Part shown: piece after piece, positions 33,841 through 42,718 of the stretch | How the letters are laid out: each line of letters begins with the position of its first letter | How positions within the stretch are numbered: the first letter of the stretch is position 1 | Origin: Caballeronia pedi | GTDB taxonomy: Bacteria; Pseudomonadota; Gammaproteobacteria; Burkholderiales; Burkholderiaceae | Length of the DNA: 49,147 nt | Assembly (NCBI RefSeq): GCF_001544915.2 | Contig: NZ_FCOE02000051.1 | Location: 1 to 49,147, forward strand | Direction: 5' to 3' | The notes under the pieces: model-generated | Databases searched by the model: none | What the model was told of the DNA's origin: nothing | What the model saw: the letters and a program-made list of their open reading frames with translations, nothing else | Program-made: the position numbers and the translations under genes

Positions 33841-34158
33841 GAGCTTTCTCCGTGGTCGTTGAGTCATCGAATCAGAGCATTGCGGCGCCGCTGCCCGCAA
33901 CGAACCATTTCGAGCAAGCGTATGAGCGCATCCGTCATTCGCATCGGTGGCGCAGGCTCGTATGCTTCGCGCGATGCGTTATTTCCGGACGCCTCGCGGA
34001 TGTCCTACCTTCTGAGGTTCGGCTTCCTCGGCGCGCAGGCGCTGATAACGATCGAACGATCCGTTCGTTTGACCGGACGATGCGCTGCCGTATCGTGCGA
34101 GATCGAGCCGAAAGCAAAAGGCAGGCCTCTCAGATCGATCCTCTTTGAACGGAACACC
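33841..34158. promoter_or_regulatory. Divergent control region between TauD and DszA-like genes
   Basis: This 318-base gap must hold the promoters of two divergent organosulfur transcription units. A perfect inverted repeat CGAACG-ATC-CGTTCG lies at 34053-34067, about 90 bases before the monooxygenase start. No gene-length frame is credible here. The regulator is unknown. Confidence 0.45.
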
Positions 34159-35499
34159 ATGACACGATCCGCCCGACAGTTCGCCCTCGGCGCATTTCTG
34201 ATGCAGACGGGCCACCATATCGCCGGATGGCGGCATCCCGATGCACAGGCCGATGCCGGCAGCAACTTTCGCCATTACGTGGAACTCGCGCGTCTCGCCG
34301 AAGCGGCGAAGTTCGATGCGGTCTTTCTCGCCGATTCCTCTGCTGTACGAAGCACGGATCTGCCGTCGCTCGCGCGCACGGCCCGCAGCGACTTCCTCGA
34401 TCCCGTCACGCTGCTTGCGGCGCTCGCCGCCGTCACCGAACGGATCGGCCTGATCGCAACCGTTTCAACATCGTTTCACGAGCCGTTCAACGTGGCGCGC
34501 CGCTTCGCCACGCTCGACCAGATTTCCGGCGGGCGCGCGGGCTGGAATCTCGTCACCTCGACCAGCGCGGCGGAGGCGCAGAACTTCAACCGTGACGCGC
34601 TGCCCGAGCACGCCGTGCGCTACGAGCGCGCCGCCGAATTCCACGACGTCGTGCTCGGCCTCTGGGATTCATGGGAAGACGACAGCTTCGTGCGGGACAA
34701 GAAAAGCGGCATCTATCTCGACGCCGACAAAGTGCACGTGCTGAACCATCGCGGCAAGCACTTTCAGGTGCGCGGGCCGCTCAACGTCAGCCGTTCTCCG
34801 CAGGGTCGCCCGGTGGTCGTGCAGGCCGGCGCGTCCGAGGACGGCCGCGCGCTCGCCGCCCGCACGGCCGAAGTGATCTTCGTTGCGCACCAGACTTTCG
34901 ACGAAGCCCGGGCGTTCTATGCCGACATCAAGGGGCGTTTGCCCGCCTACGGCCGCGAACCCGACGACGTGAAGATCATGCCGGGCATTTTCCCGGTGGT
35001 TGGCCGCACGCAAGCCGAAGCGGAGGAAAAGTTCGAGGCGCTGCAATCGCGGGTCGATCCGGTGGTCGGCGTCGCGCTGCTGTCCACGGTAATCGGCGGT
35101 GTGGATCTGTCGGGCCATGACGTCGACGGTCCAATTCCCGAGCTGCCCGAAACGAACGGCCCGAAGAGCCGTCAGCATCTGCTGGTGGAACTCGCGCGGC
35201 GCGACAGGCTGACGATCCGCCAGCTCTATCAGCGTATTGCGGGTGCGCGAGGCCATCAGCAAGTGATCGGCACGCCGGCGAGCATAGCGGATCAGTTGCA
35301 GCAATGGTTCGAGGAAGGCGGCGCGGACGGCTTCAACATCATGGCGCCGTGGTTCCCCGGCGGCCTCGCGGAATTCATCGACCTGGTCGTGCCCGAACTG
35401 CGTCGGCGTGGGCTCTTTCGTACCGAATACACCGGCCGCACGCTGCGCGAGCACCTCGGCCTCAAACGTCCGGAACACGCGACGGCCACGCACGGCTGA
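34159..35499 (+). CDS. FMN-dependent monooxygenase, LLM class, DszA/NtaA/SnaA type
   Basis: The 446-residue protein starts at the ATG at 34159 behind GGAAC. The N-terminal FALGAFLMQTGHHIAGWRHP, the (F)DAVFLADSSAVR strand, FATLDQISGGRAGWN (flavin-binding loop) and the C-terminal FRTEYTGRTLREHLGL match the NtaA/SnaA/DszA branch of the luciferase-like monooxygenases. The C-terminal part is close in pattern to DszA, which breaks carbon-sulfur bonds of sulfones with FMNH2 and oxygen. It needs reduced flavin from a separate reductase not seen in this window. Substrate inferred to be a sulfone or sulfonate. Confidence 0.87.
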   Translation: MTRSARQFALGAFLMQTGHHIAGWRHPDAQADAGSNFRHYVELARLAEAAKFDAVFLADSSAVRSTDLPSLARTARSDFLDPVTLLAALAAVTERIGLIATVSTSFHEPFNVARRFATLDQISGGRAGWNLVTSTSAAEAQNFNRDALPEHAVRYERAAEFHDVVLGLWDSWEDDSFVRDKKSGIYLDADKVHVLNHRGKHFQVRGPLNVSRSPQGRPVVVQAGASEDGRALAARTAEVIFVAHQTFDEARAFYADIKGRLPAYGREPDDVKIMPGIFPVVGRTQAEAEEKFEALQSRVDPVVGVALLSTVIGGVDLSGHDVDGPIPELPETNGPKSRQHLLVELARRDRLTIRQLYQRIAGARGHQQVIGTPASIADQLQQWFEEGGADGFNIMAPWFPGGLAEFIDLVVPELRRRGLFRTEYTGRTLREHLGLKRPEHATATHG

Positions 35500-35621
35500 G
35501 TCAGCTCTGCAACCACGCGTCTGCCGGCATCGAATGGAAACCGAAGAATTCGCCCATCGGCGGGGAGCCGGGCTGAACCAATCGGCCTCGACGCGACGAT
35601 TTCGCCTTAGCTTCTGAAAAT

Positions 35622-35665
35622 TCGTCGTTTAGCGCCAGCGCGGTCGTTGCTGATAATCGTCGTTT
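35622..35665. repeat. Nine-base direct repeat before the DszC-like gene
   Basis: TCGTCGTTT occurs at 35622-35630 and 35657-35665 in the 187-base gap upstream of the second oxidase operon. It may be a pair of regulator sites. The spacing is 35 bases start to start. Confidence 0.3.
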
Positions 35666-35686
35666 CACGAATCACGCACACGCACC

Positions 35687-36931
35687 ATGTCATTTGATCG
35701 CAATGCTCCCCTGCCTCCGGGCATCGTCGTCGGCGCAGCCTGGGGGCCCGGACCCACGGACAATTACGCCGCGCTCGCCGCGCCCTTTCGCCCGATTCTG
35801 GCGCGTATCCGCGAGCAAAGCGTCACGCGCGAACTCGAACGACGTCTGCCCGCCGAAGAGATCGCGTGGCTGCGGGACGCCGGCTTCACCGCGCTGCGCG
35901 TGCCGCGCGAGCATGGCGGCAGCGGCGTCCGGCTCGTCGAATTGTTCGAATTACTGATCGAGCTGTCGGAGGCCGACTCCAACATCACGCAGGCGCTGCG
36001 CGCGCATTTCGGCTTTACCGAGCATGCGCTGGACAGCCCCGTCGAACGTCGCGAGCGATGGCTCGCGCGGCTCGGCAAGGGCGCGATCGTCGGCGCGGCA
36101 TGGTCCGAGACCGGCGAAGCGCGCCAGAGCCAGTTCGCGACGCGCCTCACGCAAAACGCGAGCGGCTGGCATCTGAACGGCGCGAAGTTCTATACGACCG
36201 GTTCGCTCTTTGCCGACTGGATCCACGTCGGCGCAACCGATGCAGACGAAGCGCAGATCTCCGTCACGGTGAATCGACATGCCGACGGCGTCGAAGTAAT
36301 CGACGACTGGGACGGCATGGGCCAGCGCCTGACCGCGAGCGGCACGAGCCGCTTCAACCACGTCAAGGTCGATGAACGCGAAATCGTCGCGGGCCGCGCG
36401 CCGTTTCCCTACTCCGAGGCGTTCTATCAGCTCGTGCATCTGGCGACGCTCGCGGGCATCGGCCGCGCGGTGGCGAACGATGCCGCCGCGGTGCTCGCCA
36501 GCCGCAAGCGCAGTTATAGCAATGCCGTGACGCCGCGCGCCGCCGAAGATCCGCAACTGCTGCAAGTCGTCGGCCGCGCCCGCGCGCATGCCTGGACGGC
36601 CGGCGCCATCGTCGCACAGGCGGCGCGCGCGCTCGAACGCGCGGCGGCGTCCTTCGAGCGGCCCGACGCACTCGCGATCATCGCGGAAACCGAAATCGAA
36701 ATCTGGCAGGCACAGACCGTGGCGTCGCAACTCGTGCTCGATGCAAGCGCCAGTGTGTTCGACGCGCTCGGCGCGTCCGCGACGCTGCGCGCAGCCGGAC
36801 TCGACCGCTACTGGCGCAATGCGCGCACCATCGCGTCGCATAACCCGCGCATCTACAAGGACCGCATCGTCGGCGACTTCGCCGTGAACGGCACGCTGCC
36901 GCCGGGGCAATGGCGCATCGGCGTGGCTTGA
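35687..36931 (+). CDS. Acyl-CoA dehydrogenase-like FMN monooxygenase (DszC/SfnB type)
   Basis: The 414-residue protein has the acyl-CoA dehydrogenase fold: a helical N-terminal domain with LRDAGFTALRVPREHGGSGV (about 60-85), a beta middle with GAAWSETGEARQSQ and LNGAKFYTTGSLFADW, and a C-terminal helical bundle with the RYWRNARTIASHNPRIYK stretch near 370-390. The last segment is typical of the DszC/SfnB branch that oxidises sulfur compounds with reduced flavin rather than acyl-CoA. It starts the six-gene operon with a DszA-like enzyme and a transporter. Substrate likely an organosulfur compound. Confidence 0.88.
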   Translation: MSFDRNAPLPPGIVVGAAWGPGPTDNYAALAAPFRPILARIREQSVTRELERRLPAEEIAWLRDAGFTALRVPREHGGSGVRLVELFELLIELSEADSNITQALRAHFGFTEHALDSPVERRERWLARLGKGAIVGAAWSETGEARQSQFATRLTQNASGWHLNGAKFYTTGSLFADWIHVGATDADEAQISVTVNRHADGVEVIDDWDGMGQRLTASGTSRFNHVKVDEREIVAGRAPFPYSEAFYQLVHLATLAGIGRAVANDAAAVLASRKRSYSNAVTPRAAEDPQLLQVVGRARAHAWTAGAIVAQAARALERAAASFERPDALAIIAETEIEIWQAQTVASQLVLDASASVFDALGASATLRAAGLDRYWRNARTIASHNPRIYKDRIVGDFAVNGTLPPGQWRIGVA

Positions 36932-36968
36932 CTCTCACCGTACCTTTCCGTTCGACGCACGTCCTCCC

Positions 36969-38366
36969 ATGAGCAAGAAGCACATCATTCTGAACGCGTT
37001 CAACATGAACTGCGTGGGCCATATCAATCATGGCCTGTGGACCCATCCGCGCGATCGCTCGACGGATTATCGAAAGCTCTCGTACTGGACCGATCTCGCC
37101 AAGCTGCTCGAACGCGGCCTGTTCGACGGGCTCTTCATCGCGGATATCGTCGGCGTCTACGACATCTATCGGCAATCGGTCGACGTCACGCTGAAGGAAT
37201 CGGTGCAGTTGCCCGTCAACGATCCGATGATGCTCGTCTCCGCGATGGCCGCCGCCACGCAGAACCTCGGCTTCGGCATCACGGTGAATCTCACCTATGA
37301 AGCGCCCTATCTGCTCGCGCGGCGCTTCTCCACGCTCGATCATCTGACCGATGGGCGGATCGGCTGGAACATCGTGACGGGCTATCTGGACAGCGCCGCG
37401 CGCGCGATGGGCGGCGCCGAAATGATTCCGCACGACGAGCGCTACGATCGCGCCGACGAATATCTCGACGTGCTATACAAGCTGTGGGAAGGAAGCTGGC
37501 AGGACGACGCGGTGCGGCGCGACCGCGAGGGCCGCGTGTTCGCCGATCCCGCGAAAGTCCGCAAGGTGCGGCATCGCGGGCGCTATTACGACGTCGAAGG
37601 CTATCACCTGTGCGAGCCTTCGCCGCAGCGCACGCCGGTGCTGTTCCAGGCGGGATCGTCAGGGCGCGGTCAGGCATTCGCCGTGCGTCACGCCGAATGC
37701 GTGTTCGTGTCGAGCCAGAGCAAGGAAGGCACGCGCAAGCTGGTCGATGCGCTGCGCGCTCAGGCGGTCGCCGCCGGACGCGACGCCGGCGATCTGAAGA
37801 TCATCATGGGCATCACCGTGGTGGTCGGCCGCACGCAGCGCGAGGCAGAAGAGAAGTTCGCCGAATACGCGCGGTATGCGAGCCCCGAGGCGGGATTGGC
37901 ACATTTCGCGGCTGGCAGCGGCATCGACTATTCCACTTACGCGCCCGATGACGAACTCGCCCCGCCGGGCGGCCACAAGGGACGCGGCATCGAATCGTCG
38001 GTGCAGCGCGTGACCGATGGCAAGCGCGGCGTCACGGTGCGGCATCTGCTCGACCAGATGCAACTGGGCGGACGCTACACGACCATCGTCGGCGATCCGG
38101 TGCAGGTGGCCGACGCGCTGCAATCCTGGGTGCAGGAAGCCGGCGTCGACGGCTTCAATCTCACGCGCACCGTGACGCCCGAGAGCTATGAGGATTTCAT
38201 CGATCTCGTCATTCCCGAATTGCAGTCGCGCGGCATCTACAAGACTTCCTATGCGCAGGGAACGCTGCGTGAAAAGCTTTTCGGCGATGGCGCGCGGCTC
38301 GGGCCGCGTCATACGGGCGCGGGCTTTCGCGATCCGTCGAACGAAGCGGCGACGCAAGCGCGATGA
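36969..38366 (+). CDS. Second LLM-class FMN-dependent monooxygenase (NtaA/SnaA/DszA type)
   Basis: A 465-residue luciferase-like enzyme. Opening HIILNAFNMNCVGHINHGLW, LERGLFDGLFIADIVGVYD, FSTLDHLTDGRIGWNIVTGY and the PVLFQAGSSGRGQAFA phosphate-binding region follow the family plan. It differs clearly from the first LLM gene in this cluster, so it likely attacks a different substrate. The DszC-like gene ends 37 bases before it, and its stop overlaps the ABC ATPase start (ATGA). Confidence 0.9.
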   Translation: MSKKHIILNAFNMNCVGHINHGLWTHPRDRSTDYRKLSYWTDLAKLLERGLFDGLFIADIVGVYDIYRQSVDVTLKESVQLPVNDPMMLVSAMAAATQNLGFGITVNLTYEAPYLLARRFSTLDHLTDGRIGWNIVTGYLDSAARAMGGAEMIPHDERYDRADEYLDVLYKLWEGSWQDDAVRRDREGRVFADPAKVRKVRHRGRYYDVEGYHLCEPSPQRTPVLFQAGSSGRGQAFAVRHAECVFVSSQSKEGTRKLVDALRAQAVAAGRDAGDLKIIMGITVVVGRTQREAEEKFAEYARYASPEAGLAHFAAGSGIDYSTYAPDDELAPPGGHKGRGIESSVQRVTDGKRGVTVRHLLDQMQLGGRYTTIVGDPVQVADALQSWVQEAGVDGFNLTRTVTPESYEDFIDLVIPELQSRGIYKTSYAQGTLREKLFGDGARLGPRHTGAGFRDPSNEAATQAR

Positions 38367-40063
38367 GTGATTCGACGCCCCTGCTCCAGATCGACCAGCT
38401 GAGCGTGGCCTTCGGCGGACATGCCGCGGTTCGCCCCTTCGATCTGACGATCCGGCGCGGCGAGATCCTCGCGCTCGTCGGCGAATCCGGCAGCGGGAAA
38501 TCCACCGTCGCACTCGCGACTATCGGCCTATTGCCGGACCGGGCGCGTGTACAAGGCGCGATCCGCTTCGAGGGCGAAGCGCTCTTCGGTCGAAGCGAAC
38601 GCGAATGGAGCGCGCTGCGCGGCAACCGCATCAGCATGATCTTTCAGGAGCCGATGACCTCGTTGAACCCCCTTCAGCCGATCGGCAAACAGGTCGCGGA
38701 AGCCTTGACGCTGCATCGGCCGATGTCGGCGCAGGCCGCGCGCAAGGAAGCGCTCGACCTGCTGGAACTCGTGCGCCTGCCCGAGCCGCAACGCCGTTTC
38801 GGGCACTATCCGCATCAACTGTCGGGCGGGCAGCGGCAACGCGTGATGATCGCAATGGCCGTCGCCTGCCGTCCCGGCCTGCTCATCGCCGACGAGCCGA
38901 CCACCGCGCTCGACGTCACCATCCAGGCGCAGATTCTCGAACTGATCGACCGGCTGCGGCGCGAACTGTCGATGGCCGTGCTGCTCATCACGCACGATCT
39001 CGGCATAGTCGGGCGCTGGGCGGATCGCGTCGTCGTGATGAAAGACGGCGCGAAGGTCGAAGAGGCGGCAAGCGCGAAACTGTTCGCCCAGCCTTCGCAG
39101 CCGTACACGCGCGCGCTGCTCGGAGCCTCGCTGCATTTTGGCGCGGGACTGCATTATCGCGACGTGCGTCTCACGGACACGCCGCGCGCGGAAGCGCCGC
39201 GCGCCGCAGCCACGCACCCCCGCGTGCTGCTGGAAGCCCGCGATATACGCGTTGTTTACCACGGCGTGCGCGCCGTCGACGGCGTGAGCTTCGACATCCG
39301 CGCCGGCGAAACCGTGGGCCTCGTCGGCGAATCGGGATGCGGGAAGTCATCGCTCTCGCGCGCGCTGACGCGGCTCGTCGAGCCTTCCGGCGGCAGCATT
39401 GTGTTCGATGGCGAAGACGTCACGCATCGCACCAGGCGCGCGCTGCGGCCCTATCGCCGGCGAGTGCAGATGATCTTTCAGGACCCCTACGGCTCGCTCA
39501 ATCCGCGTCATACCGTCGAGCGCACGCTCGGGTATGCACTCGCGATTCACGGCGTCTCCAGCCGGCGCGAACGCGACGCGAGGATTCGCCGCATCGTCGA
39601 TGCGGTCGGTTTGCCGGCATCGGCGCTGCGGCGTTATCCGCACGAATTCTCGGGCGGGCAGCGGCAACGCATCGGCATCGCGCGCGCGCTCGTGCTCGCG
39701 CCGGAACTCGTCATCTGCGACGAACCGGTATCGGCGCTCGACGTCTCCATTCAGGCGCAAATCCTCGATCTGCTCGCCGACCTGAAGCACGAACTCGGCC
39801 TCGCGCTGCTGTTCATCTCGCACGACCTTTCGGTAGTCCGCTATATCGCGGATCGCGTGCTGGTGATGCAGGCAGGGCGCATCGTCGAGAGCGGCGATCA
39901 CGCCTCCATCTGGACCTCACCGCAACACGCCTACACGCGCACGCTGATCGACGCCGTGCCGTCATCGCTCGCGCCATTCTCATTCGATACAAGGAAAATT
40001 GATCGTGACTTTCAAGAGCAAGCCGCAGCCGACTTCAACCTCGCCGCTCCTGTTCCGCGATGA
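38363..40063 (+). CDS. Fused double ATP-binding subunit of a peptide/nickel-type ABC importer (DppD-DppF fusion)
   Basis: The 566-residue protein contains two complete ABC modules. The first has Walker A GESGSGKST (40-48), signature LSGGQRQRV (153-161) and Walker B LLIADEP; the second has Walker A GESGCGKSS (322-330), signature SGGQRQRI (430-437) and Walker B LVICDEP. They correspond to DppD/OppD and DppF/OppF joined in one chain; the linker (about 255-290) lacks the usual oligopeptide cysteines of the accessory cluster domain. The 3' end overlaps the next gene by 59 bases. It should energise the permeases that follow. Confidence 0.93.
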   Translation: MSDSTPLLQIDQLSVAFGGHAAVRPFDLTIRRGEILALVGESGSGKSTVALATIGLLPDRARVQGAIRFEGEALFGRSEREWSALRGNRISMIFQEPMTSLNPLQPIGKQVAEALTLHRPMSAQAARKEALDLLELVRLPEPQRRFGHYPHQLSGGQRQRVMIAMAVACRPGLLIADEPTTALDVTIQAQILELIDRLRRELSMAVLLITHDLGIVGRWADRVVVMKDGAKVEEAASAKLFAQPSQPYTRALLGASLHFGAGLHYRDVRLTDTPRAEAPRAAATHPRVLLEARDIRVVYHGVRAVDGVSFDIRAGETVGLVGESGCGKSSLSRALTRLVEPSGGSIVFDGEDVTHRTRRALRPYRRRVQMIFQDPYGSLNPRHTVERTLGYALAIHGVSSRRERDARIRRIVDAVGLPASALRRYPHEFSGGQRQRIGIARALVLAPELVICDEPVSALDVSIQAQILDLLADLKHELGLALLFISHDLSVVRYIADRVLVMQAGRIVESGDHASIWTSPQHAYTRTLIDAVPSSLAPFSFDTRKIDRDFQEQAAADFNLAAPVPR

Positions 40064-41720
40064 TCCGCTGGGCGCCGCGGTTGCCGATCTGAAGCGCCGC
40101 AAACTGCTCAAGGGCGCGGGCGCGCTGCTCGCGGGCGCGGCGACGCCCTTCGTGTTCACCGGTAACGCCTGGGCCGCGACCGAAACGACGCCGATCACGC
40201 TGAACGGTGCGAAACGCGGCGGCACGCTCACAGCGGTCATCCATCCGGAACCGCCGACGCTTGCCTTCTTCGTCAATTCCGCGACGATGATCGGCGCGGT
40301 GGCAAGCAAGGTCTTCGATGGGCTCGTCGAGTACGGCCCGGACCTGAAGCCGCGTCCCCAGCTCGCCGAAAGCTGGACCGTCTCGCAGGACGGCCTGACA
40401 TGGACCTTCAAACTACGGCAGAACGCGCTGTGGCACGACGGCCAGCCCTTCACCTCCGCCGACGTGAAATTCTCCGCTGAAGAGGTGTGGCTCAAGATCA
40501 GTCCCGCGTCGCGGCGCGTGCTGCAATATTTGACGAAGATCGATACGCCCGATGCGCATACCGTCGTGCTGCATCTGTCGAAATCGACGCCCGCGACCTT
40601 CGGCATTCTCGACTCGCTCGGCACGCCGATCCTGCCGAAGCATCTCTACGAGAACACGGACATCCGCAACAATCCGTACAACAACAAGCCGGTCGGCACG
40701 GGCCCGTTCAAGTTCACGGAATGGGCGCGCGGCGACCGCATCGTGCTGGACCGCTTCGAGAAATACTGGGCGCCGGGCCAGCCCTATCTGGATCGCATCA
40801 CCTGGAAGATCACGCCGGACGTCTCGGGCCGCGCCACCGCGCTCGAAACCGGCGCGGCGCAGTACGGCGAACGCAACCCGGTAACTTTCGCCGATGCCGA
40901 CCGGCTCGCGAAGCTGCCCGGTCTCATCGTCTCGCGCGAGGGTTATAACGGCTACGCGGCGTGGCTCTGGCTGGAGCCCAATCTGCGCGACCCGATTCTC
41001 GGCAAGCTCGAAGTGCGTCAGGCCATCTCCCATGCGATCAATCGCGACGTGCTGGTCAAGACGGTCTGGGGCGGCTACGCGGTGCCGGCGACAGGGCCTG
41101 AGTCGTCGCTCGTGAAGGCGTTCTACACGGCGGATACGCAGCAGTATCCGTACGATCCGAAGCGCGCCGAAGCACTGCTCGACAAGGCCGGCTATCCGAA
41201 GAAGGCCGACGGCTGGCGCTTCAAGCTCGACCACGATTTCATCCCGTATGGCGACGACTATCGCCGCACCGGCGAATTCGTGCGCCAGGCGCTGCGCCGC
41301 GTGGGCATCGACGTGAATCTGCGCGGGCAGGATCTGCCGACCTGGATCAAGAACGTCTTCACCGACTACAACTTCCAGCTCATCAGCAGCTGGGGCACGG
41401 ACGGTCTCGATCCGCAGATCGGCATCGAACAGCATTACTGGTCGAAGGCGGCGTCCAACGGAACGCCGTGGTTCAACGCGTCCGGCTATGCGAGCCCGGA
41501 AATGGATCGCGTGATCGAAGCCGCGCAGACGGAGACCGATCCGGCCAAACGGCGCGATCTGTATCTTCAGTTGCAGAAGATCGCGCAGCGCGACCTGTCG
41601 CTGATCAATCTGTTCGAGTTCCGCTGGTTCGGCGTCTGGGCAAAGAACCTGCGCAACGTCACCGACACCGCGAGCCATTCGCGCGCCAACTTCGCGCGCG
41701 TCTGGTTCGACAAGGCGTGA
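40005..41720 (+). CDS. DppA-like periplasmic binding protein with Tat-type signal
   Basis: The 571-residue protein starts at GTG 40005, nine bases after AAGGA; a TTG two codons earlier is an alternative. Twin arginines (KRRKLLKG, about 30-37) and a hydrophobic stretch ending in AWA suggest Tat export. The mature protein is an SBP_bac_5 (DppA/OppA) fold, with opening strands PPTLAFFVNSATMIG, the KVFDGLVEYGPDLKPRPQLA motif, GTGPFKFTEW and the late RDLSLINLFEFRWFGVW. Members bind peptides, nickel or glutathione-like ligands. In an operon with sulfur-oxidising flavoenzymes, a sulfur-containing ligand is plausible but unproven. Confidence 0.87.
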   Translation: MTFKSKPQPTSTSPLLFRDDPLGAAVADLKRRKLLKGAGALLAGAATPFVFTGNAWAATETTPITLNGAKRGGTLTAVIHPEPPTLAFFVNSATMIGAVASKVFDGLVEYGPDLKPRPQLAESWTVSQDGLTWTFKLRQNALWHDGQPFTSADVKFSAEEVWLKISPASRRVLQYLTKIDTPDAHTVVLHLSKSTPATFGILDSLGTPILPKHLYENTDIRNNPYNNKPVGTGPFKFTEWARGDRIVLDRFEKYWAPGQPYLDRITWKITPDVSGRATALETGAAQYGERNPVTFADADRLAKLPGLIVSREGYNGYAAWLWLEPNLRDPILGKLEVRQAISHAINRDVLVKTVWGGYAVPATGPESSLVKAFYTADTQQYPYDPKRAEALLDKAGYPKKADGWRFKLDHDFIPYGDDYRRTGEFVRQALRRVGIDVNLRGQDLPTWIKNVFTDYNFQLISSWGTDGLDPQIGIEQHYWSKAASNGTPWFNASGYASPEMDRVIEAAQTETDPAKRRDLYLQLQKIAQRDLSLINLFEFRWFGVWAKNLRNVTDTASHSRANFARVWFDKA

Positions 41721-41725
41721 TCGTC

Positions 41726-42718
41726 ATGCAACTCACCTCGGCGCTCGCTTCGGGCAAGATCGGGCGCAGGCTGCTTCAGCTCGTGTTCGTGCTGCTCGGC
41801 ACCACGGTGCTCAACTTCGCGCTGCTCAAGCTGATGCCCGGCGATCTCGTCGATGTCATCGCGAGCGAGAGCGGCAACGTGTCTCCGCAATACGTGGCGC
41901 AATTGCGCGAAGCGTATGGCCTGAATCACGGGGTCGCGTGGCAACTGCTGCACTACGTGGAACATGCGCTGCGGCTCGATCTCGGCTTCTCGTTTCGCTT
42001 CGGCGAGCCGGTCGCTGTGCTGATCTTCGCGCGTCTGCCCGCCACGCTCGCGCTGATCGGCACGGCGCTCGTCGTCTCGGTGAGCCTCGGGCTGCTGCTC
42101 GGTGTGCTCGCCGCGCGCCGTCCGCATGGTTTCGTCGATACGTTCGTGTCCACGCTCGCGACTCTCGGCTATTCCGCGCCGATGTTCTGGACCGCGCTGA
42201 TGCTCATCGTGGTGTTCGGCGTGCATCTCGAATGGCTGCCGATCGGCGGCGTCGCCGATACCAACGTCGCGCATCAGGGCGCCGCGCTGCTGCTCGATCA
42301 TCTGCGCCATCTCGTGCTGCCTGCCGCGACGCTCGTGCTGTACTACGTCGCCATCTTCGCACGGCTTGCGCGTGCGTCGATGATCGAGACCTTGCAGGAA
42401 GACTTCATCCGCACGGCGCGTGCGAAAGGCGCACGGCCGTGGCACGTGACGACGCATCACGCGCTGCGCCACGCCGTGCTGCCCGTGCTCACGATGCTCG
42501 GTTTGCAAGGCAGCGCGCTGATCGGCGGTTCGGTGATCGTGGAGACCGTGTTCGGCTGGCCGGGCCTCGGGCAACTGTCGTTCGAAGCGATCAGGAGCCG
42601 CGACGTCAATCTGCTGGTCGGCGTGCTCCTGCTCTCCGCGTTTCTGGTGGTCCTGCTCAATCTGATCGTCGATCTGCTTTACGGACTCGTCGATCCACGC
42701 ACGAGGTCGCGTCGATGA
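41726..42718 (+). CDS. ABC permease (DppB type)
   Basis: A 330-residue inner-membrane subunit with six helices. Typical DppB features are an N-terminal VLLGTTVLNFALLKLMPGD, a periplasmic loop (about 40-80), and an EAA-like cytoplasmic loop near 215-240 (DFIRTARAKGARPWHVTTHH). It follows the binding protein by five bases and ends in an ATGA overlap with the next permease. Start ATG 41726; a GTG two codons upstream is possible. Confidence 0.92.
   Translation: MQLTSALASGKIGRRLLQLVFVLLGTTVLNFALLKLMPGDLVDVIASESGNVSPQYVAQLREAYGLNHGVAWQLLHYVEHALRLDLGFSFRFGEPVAVLIFARLPATLALIGTALVVSVSLGLLLGVLAARRPHGFVDTFVSTLATLGYSAPMFWTALMLIVVFGVHLEWLPIGGVADTNVAHQGAALLLDHLRHLVLPAATLVLYYVAIFARLARASMIETLQEDFIRTARAKGARPWHVTTHHALRHAVLPVLTMLGLQGSALIGGSVIVETVFGWPGLGQLSFEAIRSRDVNLLVGVLLLSAFLVVLLNLIVDLLYGLVDPRTRSRR

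Noticed and set aside
32914..34158. Long N-terminal extension of the DszA-like frame upstream of 34159
   Set aside because: It runs antisense through the TauD gene; the family N-terminus begins exactly at the ATG at 34159.
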